Below are positions 25,159-33,847 of a stretch of 64,000 nucleotides of DNA, piece after piece; the first letter of the stretch is position 1; every line of letters starts with the position of its first letter. Below the pieces are notes generated by a model that had not been told where the DNA came from, did no database searches, and worked only from the letters and a program-made list of their open reading frames with translations. This DNA comes from Alistipes sp. Lineage in GTDB: Bacteria; Bacteroidota; Bacteroidia; Bacteroidales; Rikenellaceae. Both the position numbers and the translations under genes were made by a program. Location: assembly GCA_017398045.1 (NCBI GenBank), contig JAFQHI010000009.1, forward strand, positions 1 to 64,000, in the 5' to 3' direction.

Positions 25159-26229
25159 TTACAGCATAAAAATTTTGAGCAACAGCTCGCGCAACAGCTC
25201 ACCATCCGATGCGCCACCCGCATTCAGCCCCTTCGACTTGGCATCATACTCGCGCAAAAGACCCAAAATCTCAAAGACCTTCTTGTTGGGCCAAAGGGCG
25301 GTTTGCTGTTTAATCTCCTGCACGATGAAGAGGGCCGGCTTGCGCAAAATACGCATCAACTCCTGGTCCGAGGGCATCGGTTGCCCCTTGCGACGGCTGA
25401 GCCAGGCCAAATAGTTGACCGTAAAGAGGTCGCGGAACTGCCCGAACAGGGCCATAATGGTCACCAGCAGGGGGTTATCTTTCGGATTGCGGGCGAAGTG
25501 GTCGGCAATCATCAGCGAGCGACCCATATCGCGTGTCACGACCGCCTTGCAAAGCTCGAAGTTGTTGAAATCCTTCGAGATACCGATATTGGTCTCGATG
25601 TCGGCATCCGTGATGCGCGTAGCCCCCTCGGGCATCGAGACGGCCAACTTCTCCAGCTCGACGGCAATCTTCGAAATCGAGGTACCGAGGTGGTCGGTAA
25701 GCATCACGAGGGCCTTGCGGTCAATCTTCAGCCCGCGTCCCGCGATAAACTGCTCGAGCCACGAGCCGATTTCATAATCGCGCGGCGTCACCGACTCAAA
25801 GACCACACCGTTGGCCGCACACCCCTTGTAAAACGAGGAGCGACGGTCGGCATTCTTCTCCTTGTGGCAAATCACCAGAATCGTGGTTGGCGAGGGGTTC
25901 TGCGTGTAGAACGAGAGTTTCTCGATTTGGCGCAACTGCTGCGCCTCCTTCAGAATCACCACCTGATACGAACCCATCATCGGCATCTGACGGCAGAGAT
26001 TGACCACCTGCCCCGCATCGCTATCTTTGCCATAGATAATCAGCTGGTTGAAGGCTCGCTCCGCCTCGTTTAATATCGTGGCGGCCAGCTGCTCCTGCAG
26101 GCGGTCGATGAAGTAGCTCTCCTCACCCATGAGGAGGTAAATCGGCGCGAACCGACGTGCCGCAATCTCCTTTTGCAACCGCTCGAACTCGGCCACCGAG
26201 TCCCGAAATTTTATTGCACTTTTAGCCAT
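25159..26229 (-). CDS. holA: DNA polymerase III delta subunit (clamp loader) HolA
   Basis: It opens the sliding clamp in the replisome. The 356-residue product follows the family layout: N-terminal ATPase-like domain with APIYLLMGEESYFIDRLQEQL and VVILKEAQQLRQ, a middle helical domain (LTDHLGTSISKIAVELEKL, a conserved delta signature), and C-terminal collar helices (LLVTIMALFGQFRDLF). Length is normal. It starts six bases after the tilS stop and is followed by the aminotransferase homologue 13 bases on, all on the minus strand from the murB promoter. Confidence 0.94.
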   Translation of the reverse strand: MAKSAIKFRDSVAEFERLQKEIAARRFAPIYLLMGEESYFIDRLQEQLAATILNEAERAFNQLIIYGKDSDAGQVVNLCRQMPMMGSYQVVILKEAQQLRQIEKLSFYTQNPSPTTILVICHKEKNADRRSSFYKGCAANGVVFESVTPRDYEIGSWLEQFIAGRGLKIDRKALVMLTDHLGTSISKIAVELEKLAVSMPEGATRITDADIETNIGISKDFNNFELCKAVVTRDMGRSLMIADHFARNPKDNPLLVTIMALFGQFRDLFTVNYLAWLSRRKGQPMPSDQELMRILRKPALFIVQEIKQQTALWPNKKVFEILGLLREYDAKSKGLNAGGASDGELLRELLLKIFML

Positions 26230-26235
26230 CTTTCA

Positions 26236-27585
26236 CTATACAATCTCGCGGGTGATACAGAGTACATTTTCGGTGCGCTCGTCGAGGCGGAACCGCTCGT
26301 CGATACGCTCGCCCACCACCCAGACGATATCTTCGCCCGCCAGCAACACAAACTGACGCTGCTTTTGCGGCAGGGACATTTTACGGTCGATGAGGTAGTC
26401 GCTCACCTTCTTCTTACCCGTCATACCGAAGGGGATAAACCAATCCCCCTCGCGCCAACGACGCAACGTGAGCTGTCCTTGCAACTTATCGGCATCCAAA
26501 AGGGCCATGTTCGCAGGAACGGTAAACTCCTCCACCAGGTCGATGCTCCGACGCTCGAAGAAGAGTACCGAGTTGCCGCAATAGGCACGCAAAGCCCCCT
26601 CGGGGAGTTGCACCTCGCAGCTATCGGCCTCCTCGATGGGCGAAACAAGCACCTTTTCGCGGTCCACGACCGCCACGCGGTCCCGCGCGTAGAAACGACG
26701 CCCCACGGCACCCTCATCCAACGCACGGCACAGCTGGTCAATTACATCGCCTTTGAAGCCATAGGCCGAGTTGAGCAATTCGTAGAGGACAAAGTTGCGC
26801 GGCAAGGAGGCATCGATACGCTCGAGAAGGATGACATCCATCCCCTCCTGTCGCTCGACGGCCACTTCGCGGATGCGCTCCACGGCCTGCGTGATAAACT
26901 GCTGGGCATCGGTCAGGCGGGCAATATTGCGACGCATGAGGGAGGTAAATTTGGGGTTAATCTCCCGAATACGCGGCACGAGGCCCAAACGGATTTTATT
27001 GCGCAGATACTTCGTCGAGCGGTTCGACGAATCCTCCCGATAGGGAATCTTATGCTGTACGGCATACTCCAAAATCTCCTTGCGCGTGGCGAACAAAAGC
27101 GGGCGCACGATACGCCCCACCTGGGTCGAAATGCCCGTCAGGCCGCGCAGACCCGTACCACGCAAGAGGTTGATAAAGAAGGTTTCGACCGAGTCGTCGG
27201 CATGGTGTGCCACAGCAATCACGGTATAGCCCTCCGTCTCGCACAGCTCATTGAACCAGCCATAGCGCAGGCGTCGCGCGGCCATCTCCATCGACTCGCC
27301 CGTCAGCTCCATTTCGCGTGCGGTTTCAAACCTACGGTTGTAGAACGGCACCCCGAGTCGAGCCGCCTCGCGCTCCACCAACAGTTCATCCTCGTCGCTC
27401 TCCGTACCTCGCAACCCGAAGTTGCAATGGGCCACGCCCACGCGGTAGCCGGCCTCGGTAAAGAGCGAGAGCATGACCATCGAATCCACACCGCCCGAAA
27501 CGGTCAGCAGGATGCGGTCCTGATGCGTAAACAGCTCATAATCGGCTATGTACTGCGTAAAATGCTGCGCAAGCAATTTCCCCAT
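26236..27585 (-). CDS. tilS: tRNA(Ile)-lysidine synthetase TilS
   Basis: It converts C34 of the AUA-reading tRNA-Ile to lysidine. The 449-residue product has the PP-loop ATP site SGGVDSMVM (about 30-38), HCNFGLRGTESDEDE, VAHHADDSVETFFINLLRGTG and the GIST block, followed by the C-terminal substrate-recognition domain (FIPFGMTGKKKVSDYLIDRK, near 390-410). Full length for the family. It lies 12 bases after murB on the same strand. Confidence 0.96.
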   Translation of the reverse strand: MGKLLAQHFTQYIADYELFTHQDRILLTVSGGVDSMVMLSLFTEAGYRVGVAHCNFGLRGTESDEDELLVEREAARLGVPFYNRRFETAREMELTGESMEMAARRLRYGWFNELCETEGYTVIAVAHHADDSVETFFINLLRGTGLRGLTGISTQVGRIVRPLLFATRKEILEYAVQHKIPYREDSSNRSTKYLRNKIRLGLVPRIREINPKFTSLMRRNIARLTDAQQFITQAVERIREVAVERQEGMDVILLERIDASLPRNFVLYELLNSAYGFKGDVIDQLCRALDEGAVGRRFYARDRVAVVDREKVLVSPIEEADSCEVQLPEGALRAYCGNSVLFFERRSIDLVEEFTVPANMALLDADKLQGQLTLRRWREGDWFIPFGMTGKKKVSDYLIDRKMSLPQKQRQFVLLAGEDIVWVVGERIDERFRLDERTENVLCITREIV

Positions 27586-27597
27586 CTCTCGCCTTTT

Positions 27598-28608
27598 TTA
27601 CAAGATATTGACCTCGGTATCAATCGCGATACCGAATTGTTTTTTCACCTCCTGCTGCACCTTGTGTGCCAAAGCAATCACCTCTGCGCCGTCCGCTCCG
27701 CCATAATTGACCAGGACCAAGGCCTGCTTTTCGTGTACACCGACCCGTCCCTCGCGGTAGCCTTTCAGCCCCGCACGGTCAATCAGCCAACCGGCCGCCA
27801 ACTTCACCTTGCCCGCTTCCGCGGTCGGATAGTGCGGCATTTCGGGATAGTCGTTCAGCAACTTTTCGGCTACGGCACGCTCCACCACGGGATTTTTGAA
27901 GAAGCTGCCGGCATTACCCAGCACGGCCGTATCGGGGAGCTTCGAGCGACGAATCGAGCAGATTGCCTCGCGAATGTTGCGCAGCGTGGCACCGCCCAAT
28001 CGCTCCACCTCGCGCTCGACATCCCCATACCCAAGGCGGGGAGACGCCTCGTGCGAAAGCTCGATTTCGACCTCGGTAATCACCACACGCCCCTTCAGCT
28101 CCTGCTTAAAGATACTTTCACGGTAGCCGAAACGACACTCCTCGCGCTTCAAGGTACGCATTGCGTCGCTCTCCACATCGTAGAAACGTACCTCGCGAAT
28201 CACATCTTTGGCCTCGGCACCATAGGCTCCGATGTTCTGTACCGGTGCGGCTCCCACCTTACCCGGGATGAGCGAGAGGTTCTCCAACCCCCACAGCCCG
28301 CGCTCCACCGCCCAGGCCACCAGGTCGTCCCACTCGACACCTGCACCGACACGCACACGAACCGCCCCGTCTTTCGCCTCACAGAGGTCGATACGCTGCG
28401 ATACGGGGGTGAGAATAGCCCCGTCGTAGTCCTGCGTAAAGAGGACGTTGTTACCCCCCGAAAGGACCATCCAACGCGCAAACCGCTCCCGACGAAACAA
28501 CGCCATCAACTCCTCCTCGGTCTCAAACTCGATGAGGCGACGGGCGCGTTGTTCGACATGAAAACTGTTGCGCGAAGCTAAATTTATCTCCTGAAAGTCA
28601 CGAATCAT
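27598..28608 (-). CDS. murB: UDP-N-acetylenolpyruvoylglucosamine reductase MurB
   Basis: The FAD-dependent second step of peptidoglycan precursor synthesis. The 336-residue product has the FAD-binding parts SGGNNVLF, LSLIPGKVGAAPVQNIGAYG, CRFGYRES, the catalytic Ser in GNAGSFFKNP and the C-terminal AAGWLIDRAGLKG and HEKQALVLVN blocks, which is the E. coli-type (type I) arrangement. The TAACTTTG box ends four bases before the ATG, implying a leaderless transcript. It is first in the murB-tilS-holA operon. Confidence 0.96.
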   Translation of the reverse strand: MIRDFQEINLASRNSFHVEQRARRLIEFETEEELMALFRRERFARWMVLSGGNNVLFTQDYDGAILTPVSQRIDLCEAKDGAVRVRVGAGVEWDDLVAWAVERGLWGLENLSLIPGKVGAAPVQNIGAYGAEAKDVIREVRFYDVESDAMRTLKREECRFGYRESIFKQELKGRVVITEVEIELSHEASPRLGYGDVEREVERLGGATLRNIREAICSIRRSKLPDTAVLGNAGSFFKNPVVERAVAEKLLNDYPEMPHYPTAEAGKVKLAAGWLIDRAGLKGYREGRVGVHEKQALVLVNYGGADGAEVIALAHKVQQEVKKQFGIAIDTEVNIL

Positions 28609-28612
28609 AGTG

Positions 28613-28639
28613 CAAAGTTAGAAATTTTTATTAACTTTG
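28613..28639. promoter_or_regulatory. Mirror-symmetric divergent promoters of murB and the DUF4301 gene
   Basis: CAAAGTTA (28613-28620) and TAACTTTG (28632-28639) are perfect mirror copies with an 11-base spacer. The left copy is the murB -7 box on the minus strand, four bases from its ATG; the right copy is a -7 box for the plus-strand DUF4301 gene, 58 bases before its ATG. Each polymerase site would block the other. Confidence 0.6.
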
Positions 28640-28697
28640 AAGAGATTTTGACCCCGCAATGGGGATTTTAAGCGGCCAACACTAAAACTACCAACAT

Positions 28698-30131
28698 ATG
28701 TTTACAGAAAAAGACCTGCAACAAATTGCAGCCCATGGCCTGACGAAGGAGGCCGTGGAGGTTCAAATCGAGAATTTCCGTCGTGGATTCCCCTACCTGA
28801 AAATTGTCCGTGCCGCCTCGCCTTCGGATGGCGTAACGGTGCTGTCGATTGAGGAGGCCGATGCCGCCGTAGCCCGCTACGAGCAGGAGAAGGAGGCCCT
28901 GTCGGTCGTGAAGTTCGTACCTGCCTCGGGTGCTGCGACCCGTATGTTCAAGGAGCTGTTCGCGTTCGTGAATGAGGATAAGCGCGGTGCGGGCATCGAC
29001 AAGCTCATCCAGAACATCGAGAAGTTCGCCTTCTGGCCCGAGCTAAAGGCCGTACTGAAGGAGGGTGCCGACGACAAGGAGATTGTTTCGGCCATCGTCA
29101 AGGAGGGGCTGAACTACGGCGCAAAGCCGAAGGGTCTGGTGACCTTCCACGCCTACGAGGAGGGCGCACGCAAAGCCGTCGAAGAGCATTTGGCCGAGGG
29201 TGCCGCCTATGCCACCACGAAGGGCGTTGCCCGCATCCACTTCACCGTATCGCCCGAGCATATGGAGGGTTTCAAGACGCTCCTCGAGGAGAAGCTCCCC
29301 TTCTACGAAAATCGCTACGGCATCCGCTACGACATCTCGTTCTCGGTGCAGAAGCCCTCGACCGACACGATTGCCGTCAACCCCGACAACACCCCCTTCC
29401 GTCAGGACAACGGCGAGTTGCTGTTCCGTCCCGCCGGCCACGGTGCGCTGATTGAGAACCTGAACGATATCGATGCCGACATCGTCTTCATCAAGAATAT
29501 CGACAACGTGACGACCGATTCGCGTCGTGGCGATACGACCCGCTGCAAGAAGATGCTGGCCGGTCTGCTGATTGAACTCCAGGAGCGTTCGTTCGAGTAC
29601 CTGAAGGCCCTCGAGGTGGGCGGTGCCGAGCTGGAGCCGATTGCCGAGTTTATCGAGAAGCGTCTGTGCGTGAAGCTCCCCGAGCAGTATGATGCCGCCC
29701 TGCTGAAGGCCGTCCTGAACCGCCCGATTCGCGTCTGCGGTATGGTACGCAACGAGGGTGAGCCGGGTGGCGGTCCCTTCTGGGTGAAGAATGCCGACGG
29801 CACGGAGTCGTTGCAGATTGCCGAGTCGAGCCAGATTGCCCCCGAGGATTTGCCGCTCATGAAGTCGGCCACGCACTTCAACCCCGTCGATTTGGTGTGC
29901 GGTGTGAAGGATTCGAAGGGTGTGAAGTTCAACCTGCCCGCCTACACCGACCCCGAAACGGGCTTTATCTCCGAGAAGTCGGCCGGTGGTCGTGACCTCC
30001 GCGCCCAGGAGTTGCCGGGTCTGTGGAACGGTGCCATGGCCAAGTGGAACACGATTTTCGTCGATGTACCCATCACGACCTTCTCGCCCGTCAAGGTGGT
30101 GCAAGACCTCCTGCGCGAGCAACATCAGTAA
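28698..30131 (+). CDS. DUF4301 family protein
   Basis: The 477-residue cytoplasmic product matches DUF4301, a family I know mainly from Bacteroidota: KFVPASGAATRMFKELF near residue 75, KGLVTFHAYEEGARKAVEEH, KPSTDTIAVNPDNTPFR, FRPAGHGALIENLND and the late FWVKNADG. The segments PASGAATRM and RPAGHGALIENL resemble nucleotidyltransferase-type sugar or phosphate binding sites, but no activity is established. Its codons favour GGT, CGT and ACG more than most neighbours, suggesting high expression. It is a single gene with its own promoter and terminator. Confidence 0.93.
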   Translation: MFTEKDLQQIAAHGLTKEAVEVQIENFRRGFPYLKIVRAASPSDGVTVLSIEEADAAVARYEQEKEALSVVKFVPASGAATRMFKELFAFVNEDKRGAGIDKLIQNIEKFAFWPELKAVLKEGADDKEIVSAIVKEGLNYGAKPKGLVTFHAYEEGARKAVEEHLAEGAAYATTKGVARIHFTVSPEHMEGFKTLLEEKLPFYENRYGIRYDISFSVQKPSTDTIAVNPDNTPFRQDNGELLFRPAGHGALIENLNDIDADIVFIKNIDNVTTDSRRGDTTRCKKMLAGLLIELQERSFEYLKALEVGGAELEPIAEFIEKRLCVKLPEQYDAALLKAVLNRPIRVCGMVRNEGEPGGGPFWVKNADGTESLQIAESSQIAPEDLPLMKSATHFNPVDLVCGVKDSKGVKFNLPAYTDPETGFISEKSAGGRDLRAQELPGLWNGAMAKWNTIFVDVPITTFSPVKVVQDLLREQHQ

Positions 30132-30136
30132 CAAAA

Positions 30137-30172
30137 AAAGAGCCGTTCTCCGAAGTGGGGGAACGGCTCTTT
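30137..30172 (+). terminator. Terminator of the DUF4301 gene
   Basis: A 12-bp stem (30137-30148 with 30161-30172, core AGAGCCGTTC) has a 12-base loop and a T-run, five bases after the stop codon. Confidence 0.88.
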
Positions 30173-30224
30173 TAATGCAAAATTTAGCATTTAGAATTCA
30201 AAATTACGAGATTGGGGCTACTGA

Positions 30225-30312
30225 AAATCTTTCAACTCTTTTCAACTCTTTCCTCTTCGCTCTTTCCTCTTCGCTCTTTCCTCTTCGCTCTTTCCTCTTT
30301 CCTCTCTCTTTA
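30225..30312. repeat. CT-rich repeat with three perfect 14-bp tandem units
   Basis: The unit CTCTTTCCTCTTCG occurs at 30246-30259, 30260-30273 and 30274-30287, followed by degenerate copies to 30312. It is preceded by an AT-rich piece (30181-30205) similar to the TTCTAAATTCTAAA tract near 63690. The right part is coding sequence for the C-terminus of the small membrane protein on the minus strand. Confidence 0.85.
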
Positions 30313-30541
30313 GGGCTTTTTTCAGCCTTTTCACCCCCTCTACGCCCAAGATGGTCAGGCCGGCATATTGCGTAGTTTTGGCGGCTCCGAAAAGGACAAA
30401 CCACAAGACCCCTTTAGCCGTTGCCGAAATGGGCAGGGCCAGCTGCGCAAAAGAGAGGATGTAGCAGGGGATGCAACACAACAGCACAATCAACCCTGTG
30501 CGAAAAGAGAGCGAGGTGAGGAAGTTCTTTATCCGATTCAT
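30242..30541 (-). CDS. Small two-helix membrane protein with repeat-derived basic tail
   Basis: The 99-residue product has two strong hydrophobic segments (LIVLLCCIPCYILSFAQLAL and AKGVLWFVLFGAAKTTQYAGL) and then GVEGVKRLKKALK. The last about 21 residues (REERGKSEEERAKRKERRGKS) are translated from the 14-bp CT/GA repeat, so they probably postdate the rest of the gene. A CAAAGATA box lies five bases before the ATG, so the mRNA is probably leaderless. I do not recognise a family with a known function; length and topology suggest an inner-membrane protein. Confidence 0.75.
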   Translation of the reverse strand: MNRIKNFLTSLSFRTGLIVLLCCIPCYILSFAQLALPISATAKGVLWFVLFGAAKTTQYAGLTILGVEGVKRLKKALKREERGKSEEERAKRKERRGKS

Positions 30542-30546
30542 GGGGA

Positions 30547-30554
30547 CAAAGATA
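30547..30554 (-). promoter_or_regulatory. -7 box of the two-helix membrane protein gene
   Basis: TATCTTTG on the minus strand, an exact match to TAnnTTTG, lies five bases before the ATG. Confidence 0.55.
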
Positions 30555-30690
30555 GAAATTAACTGCCGAAAAATAAAAATCGCCCCATCGGAAACCTCCC
30601 GACGGGGACGAAATGACAGCAAAACACCCCATTAGGTGGATATTACGTGTTTGAGGTCATGCGGTTAGTTTTGCATCACCACAGCGTTTA

Positions 30691-30722
30691 TTTGTAGTTG
30701 TAGTTCGAAAACATTATATTTG
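30691..30722 (+). promoter_or_regulatory. Promoter of the sugar ABC transporter operon
   Basis: TTTG (30691-30694), a 20-base spacer and TATATTTG (30715-30722) form a full Bacteroidota promoter. The ATG lies 20 bases downstream. This is one of the clearest promoters in the window. Confidence 0.8.
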
Positions 30723-30742
30723 TAGAACCTAACCTACAACCT

Positions 30743-31678
30743 ATGTTTAGACGACTCTTTTTGTGGCTGATGTTCGTGGCCACGCTCTTGTTCTCGGTGG
30801 GATGCACCGAGCGTCCGAAGACCACCGACAAGAAACGGATGGCGGTCGTGATATCGACTTTGAACAATCCCTGGTTTGTTTTGTTGGCCGAATCGGCCAA
30901 GGCGCGCGCCGAGGAGCTGGGGTACGAGGCCGTCATTTTCGACTCGCAGAACAACTCCTCGAAGGAGACCGAACACTTCGACAACATCATCGCCGCAGGT
31001 TATGGGGCGATTCTCTTCAACCCGACCGATGCCGATGGTTCGGTAGTGAACGTAAAGCGTGCCAAGGAGGCCGACATTCCGGTCTTCTGCATGGACCGCG
31101 AAATCAACGCCCGCGATGTGGCGACTTGTCAGATTCTCTCGGACAACTATTCGGGTTGCGTGGCCATCGGCAAGGAATTCGTTCGCACGGTGGGCCGCGA
31201 AGGCAACTATGCCGAATTGTTGGGGTTGGTGGGCGACAACAACACCTGGAATCGTTCGCGCGGATTCCACACGGTGGTGGATTGCTTCCCGGGCCTTAAG
31301 ATGGTGGCACAGCAGAGTGCCGATTTCGACCGCAATACGGCAATGATGGTCATGGAGTCGATTCTCCAGGCACATGGTGACCTGGTGGGCGTCTTCTGCG
31401 GCAACGATGCGATGGCCATGGGTGCCTATCAGGCCATTCTGGCTGCCGGCAAGGCCGATGAGATCAAGATTTTCGGATTCGATGGCGAGCGCGATGTACT
31501 CAATGCCATCCGCGAGGGCAAGATTGTGGCAACCGGTATGCAGTCGCCCGTCCTGATGGCACGCACGGCTGCCGAGTTTGCCCACCGCTACCTCACGGGC
31601 GACCACAACTTCCCGAAAAAGATTCCGATTGCCGTGCAGGCCGTGACGCGCGCAAATGTCGATCAATACAACGAGTAA
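30743..31678 (+). CDS. RbsB-like periplasmic sugar-binding lipoprotein
   Basis: The substrate-binding part of a sugar ABC importer. The 311-residue product has a lipobox (LFSVGC) in place of a free periplasmic signal, then the ribose/galactose-binding fold: [79 protein letters not shown] and [13 protein letters not shown]. These are the sugar-contact regions of the D-ribose group. Lipid anchoring is expected where the protein docks on an inner-membrane permease. It starts an operon with DUF2291, ATPase and permease genes. Confidence 0.93.
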   Translation: MFRRLFLWLMFVATLLFSVGCTERPKTTDKKRMAVVISTLNNPWFVLLAESAKARAEELGYEAVIFDSQNNSSKETEHFDNIIAAGYGAILFNPTDADGSVVNVKRAKEADIPVFCMDREINARDVATCQILSDNYSGCVAIGKEFVRTVGREGNYAELLGLVGDNNTWNRSRGFHTVVDCFPGLKMVAQQSADFDRNTAMMVMESILQAHGDLVGVFCGNDAMAMGAYQAILAAGKADEIKIFGFDGERDVLNAIREGKIVATGMQSPVLMARTAAEFAHRYLTGDHNFPKKIPIAVQAVTRANVDQYNE

Positions 31679-31697
31679 TTCCCTTAAGCCAAACCCT

Positions 31698-32315
31698 ATG
31701 AAAAGAGTAATCAAAGCGATTGCATGGTGTGTGGTCGTGGTTATCATACTTGCCCTCTCGCTCAAGGTGGAACGCCTCGATGAGCGCACAACGGCCGAGT
31801 TTGACCCTACGGAACAGGTCGAACACTTCTGGAACGATGCACTTCCGGCACTCCTTATCGGGGACCGCGTAGTGGGGGTCGAACTCTTCTGCCAGGCGTT
31901 GAAAAATAACCGACAGCTGCTCATCGACCGCTACGGCCTGACGCTGGGCATCGGTGCGCCCTACTCGTTGCTCGTAGGCGGTGCGTTCACCGTTACGGAG
32001 GTGGGCGAAGAGCTTACCACGCTCCGCACCGAGGCGGGAGCCACATTCCTCATGCGCACGGCCTACATCTTCGGCAACACGGTGCGCGAGGCTACCGGAG
32101 CCTTCTCAATCGACGACTACGAAAACACGATGGACTTCAACCGTATTGCCTCGGAACTCAACGACCGCGTGGTGGAGCGCATCGTAGCCCCTGCCGAGGA
32201 GTTCTTGCAGGCAGGCAACCGCCTGCGCGTAGTCGGAGCCATTGACCTTACGCCGAAGGGGCCGGCCGACGAGGCCTTCGAACTGATTCCCCTATCGATT
32301 CAACCCTGCGAATAA
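31698..32315 (+). CDS. DUF2291 family protein of sugar ABC operons
   Basis: The 205-residue product has one N-terminal membrane anchor (AIAWCVVVVIILALSLKV) and a periplasmic body with FDPTEQVEHFWNDALPALL, GAPYSLLVGGAFTVTEVG and RTAYIFGNTVREATG. This matches my memory of DUF2291, found next to ribose- or galactofuranose-type ABC systems; its role is not known. The ATG at 31698 starts the membrane segment. Its stop overlaps the next start by one base (TAATG), so it is translationally coupled to the ATPase. Confidence 0.85.
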   Translation: MKRVIKAIAWCVVVVIILALSLKVERLDERTTAEFDPTEQVEHFWNDALPALLIGDRVVGVELFCQALKNNRQLLIDRYGLTLGIGAPYSLLVGGAFTVTEVGEELTTLRTEAGATFLMRTAYIFGNTVREATGAFSIDDYENTMDFNRIASELNDRVVERIVAPAEEFLQAGNRLRVVGAIDLTPKGPADEAFELIPLSIQPCE

Positions 32316-33835
32316 TGGCAACGGATGCAATCTTATTGGAGGCGCGGGGCGTGACGAAACGCTGGCCCGGTGTGTTGGCCCTTGACGGAGTCAATCTCAA
32401 GGTCTATGCCGGTCGCGTCAATGCCTTAGTGGGAGAAAATGGTGCCGGAAAATCGACCCTGATGAATATCCTCTCCGGTGTCTATGCCGACTACGAGGGG
32501 GAACTCTACCTGGAGGGGCAACCGATTCGTTTTAATACAACGGCCGAGGCGCAGGCCGCGGGGGTGACGATGGTACACCAGGAGCTGAACCTCGTTCCGC
32601 AACTCAACGTAGCCGAGAATATCTTCCTGGGGCGCGAGCCGCTCAATCGGTGGGGAATGATTGACTACGGCCGGATGCACCGCGAAGCGCAGGAATGGCT
32701 TCTGCGCGTGGGATTTACGCACGACAGCCACACAACGGTCAGCAACCTGAAGGTGGGCGACCAGCAGCTCATCGAGATTGCCAAGGCACTCTCGCTCGGG
32801 GCGCGGGTGCTGATTTTCGACGAGCCGACCTCGTCGCTCTCCGAGGTGCAGACCGAGACCCTCTTTGGCCTTATCGAACAGTTGAAACGCGACGGTGTGG
32901 GAATCGTTTACATCACCCACAAGATGGACGAGTTGAGCCGTCTGGCCGACTATGTGACCGTCTTGCGCGATGGCCGTTTGATTGCCGAACACCGCGTGCA
33001 GCAGACCTCCACCGAGGAGATTATCCGCCTCATGGTGGGACGCGAGCGACGCGACCTCTTTGTCAAGGGAGACCACCCGAAGGGGGAGGTTGCGTTAGAG
33101 GTGTGTGGCTTGTCGCTGGAGAAGAAATTGGAAAATCGCACGCTTAAGTTAGAAGATATTCGCTTTGCGGTGCATCGGGGCGAGGTGCTGGGCATCTACG
33201 GCCTGATGGGGGCCGGTCGCACGGAGATTCTGGAGGCAATCTTTGGCCTGCATGGTGCCGAGGTGCGCGGCACGTTGCGTATGACAGGCATGGAACGGAT
33301 GCCCCAAACACCACGCGAGGCGATGGATATGGGCATTGCGCTGATTCCCGAAGATCGCAAGCGGGACGGCCTGGTGTTGGGGATGGATATTGCCCGCAAC
33401 ACGACCTTGGCTTCGTTGGCCGACCTGACAACCCGATACGGCATCGACCGCAAGCGTGAGTTGCAGGAGGCGGAACACTATCGCGAGGAGCTATCCATCA
33501 AATCGCACTCGGTGGACCAACTGACGGGCGAGTTGAGTGGTGGCAACCAGCAGAAGGTGGTGCTGGCCAAGATGCTCCGCACGGCCCCCGAGGTGCTGCT
33601 GCTCGATGAGCCGACTCGCGGCATTGATATCAACGCCAAGAACGAGATTTACAAACTCATCGACCGCCTCGCCGCCGAGGGGCGTGCCGTAGTGGTGGTA
33701 TCCTCGGAGATGCCCGAGATAATGGCTTTGTCGGATCGCATCCTGACCCTCGCTTCGGGACGACTGACGGGCTGCTTTGAGAGAGACGAATTTAGCGAGG
33801 AGGCACTGCTGAAAGCCTCCCTCCCAACCACATAA
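32315..33835 (+). CDS. RbsA-like sugar ABC transporter ATPase
   Basis: The double-domain energy subunit of the importer, 506 residues. The first domain has Walker A GENGAGKST (about 42-50), a Q-loop in MVHQELNL, Walker B VLIFDEPTSSL and a degenerate signature (NLKVGDQQLIEIAK), as usual in RbsA. The second has the degenerate Walker A GLMGAGRTE, PEDRKRDGLVLGM, a full signature LSGGNQQKVVLAKML and Walker B VLLLDEPTRGID. It lies in the order binding protein, DUF2291, ATPase, permease. Confidence 0.95.
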   Translation: MATDAILLEARGVTKRWPGVLALDGVNLKVYAGRVNALVGENGAGKSTLMNILSGVYADYEGELYLEGQPIRFNTTAEAQAAGVTMVHQELNLVPQLNVAENIFLGREPLNRWGMIDYGRMHREAQEWLLRVGFTHDSHTTVSNLKVGDQQLIEIAKALSLGARVLIFDEPTSSLSEVQTETLFGLIEQLKRDGVGIVYITHKMDELSRLADYVTVLRDGRLIAEHRVQQTSTEEIIRLMVGRERRDLFVKGDHPKGEVALEVCGLSLEKKLENRTLKLEDIRFAVHRGEVLGIYGLMGAGRTEILEAIFGLHGAEVRGTLRMTGMERMPQTPREAMDMGIALIPEDRKRDGLVLGMDIARNTTLASLADLTTRYGIDRKRELQEAEHYREELSIKSHSVDQLTGELSGGNQQKVVLAKMLRTAPEVLLLDEPTRGIDINAKNEIYKLIDRLAAEGRAVVVVSSEMPEIMALSDRILTLASGRLTGCFERDEFSEEALLKASLPTT

Positions 33836-33847
33836 CGTCATAAGACC

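Noticed and set aside
26173..28581. An 802-codon plus-strand frame
   Set aside because: It is antisense to the end of holA, all of tilS and most of murB and shows no domain.
30246..30287. A CRISPR array or similar defence repeat
   Set aside because: The three 14-bp units are directly adjacent with no spacers, and no cas gene is near.
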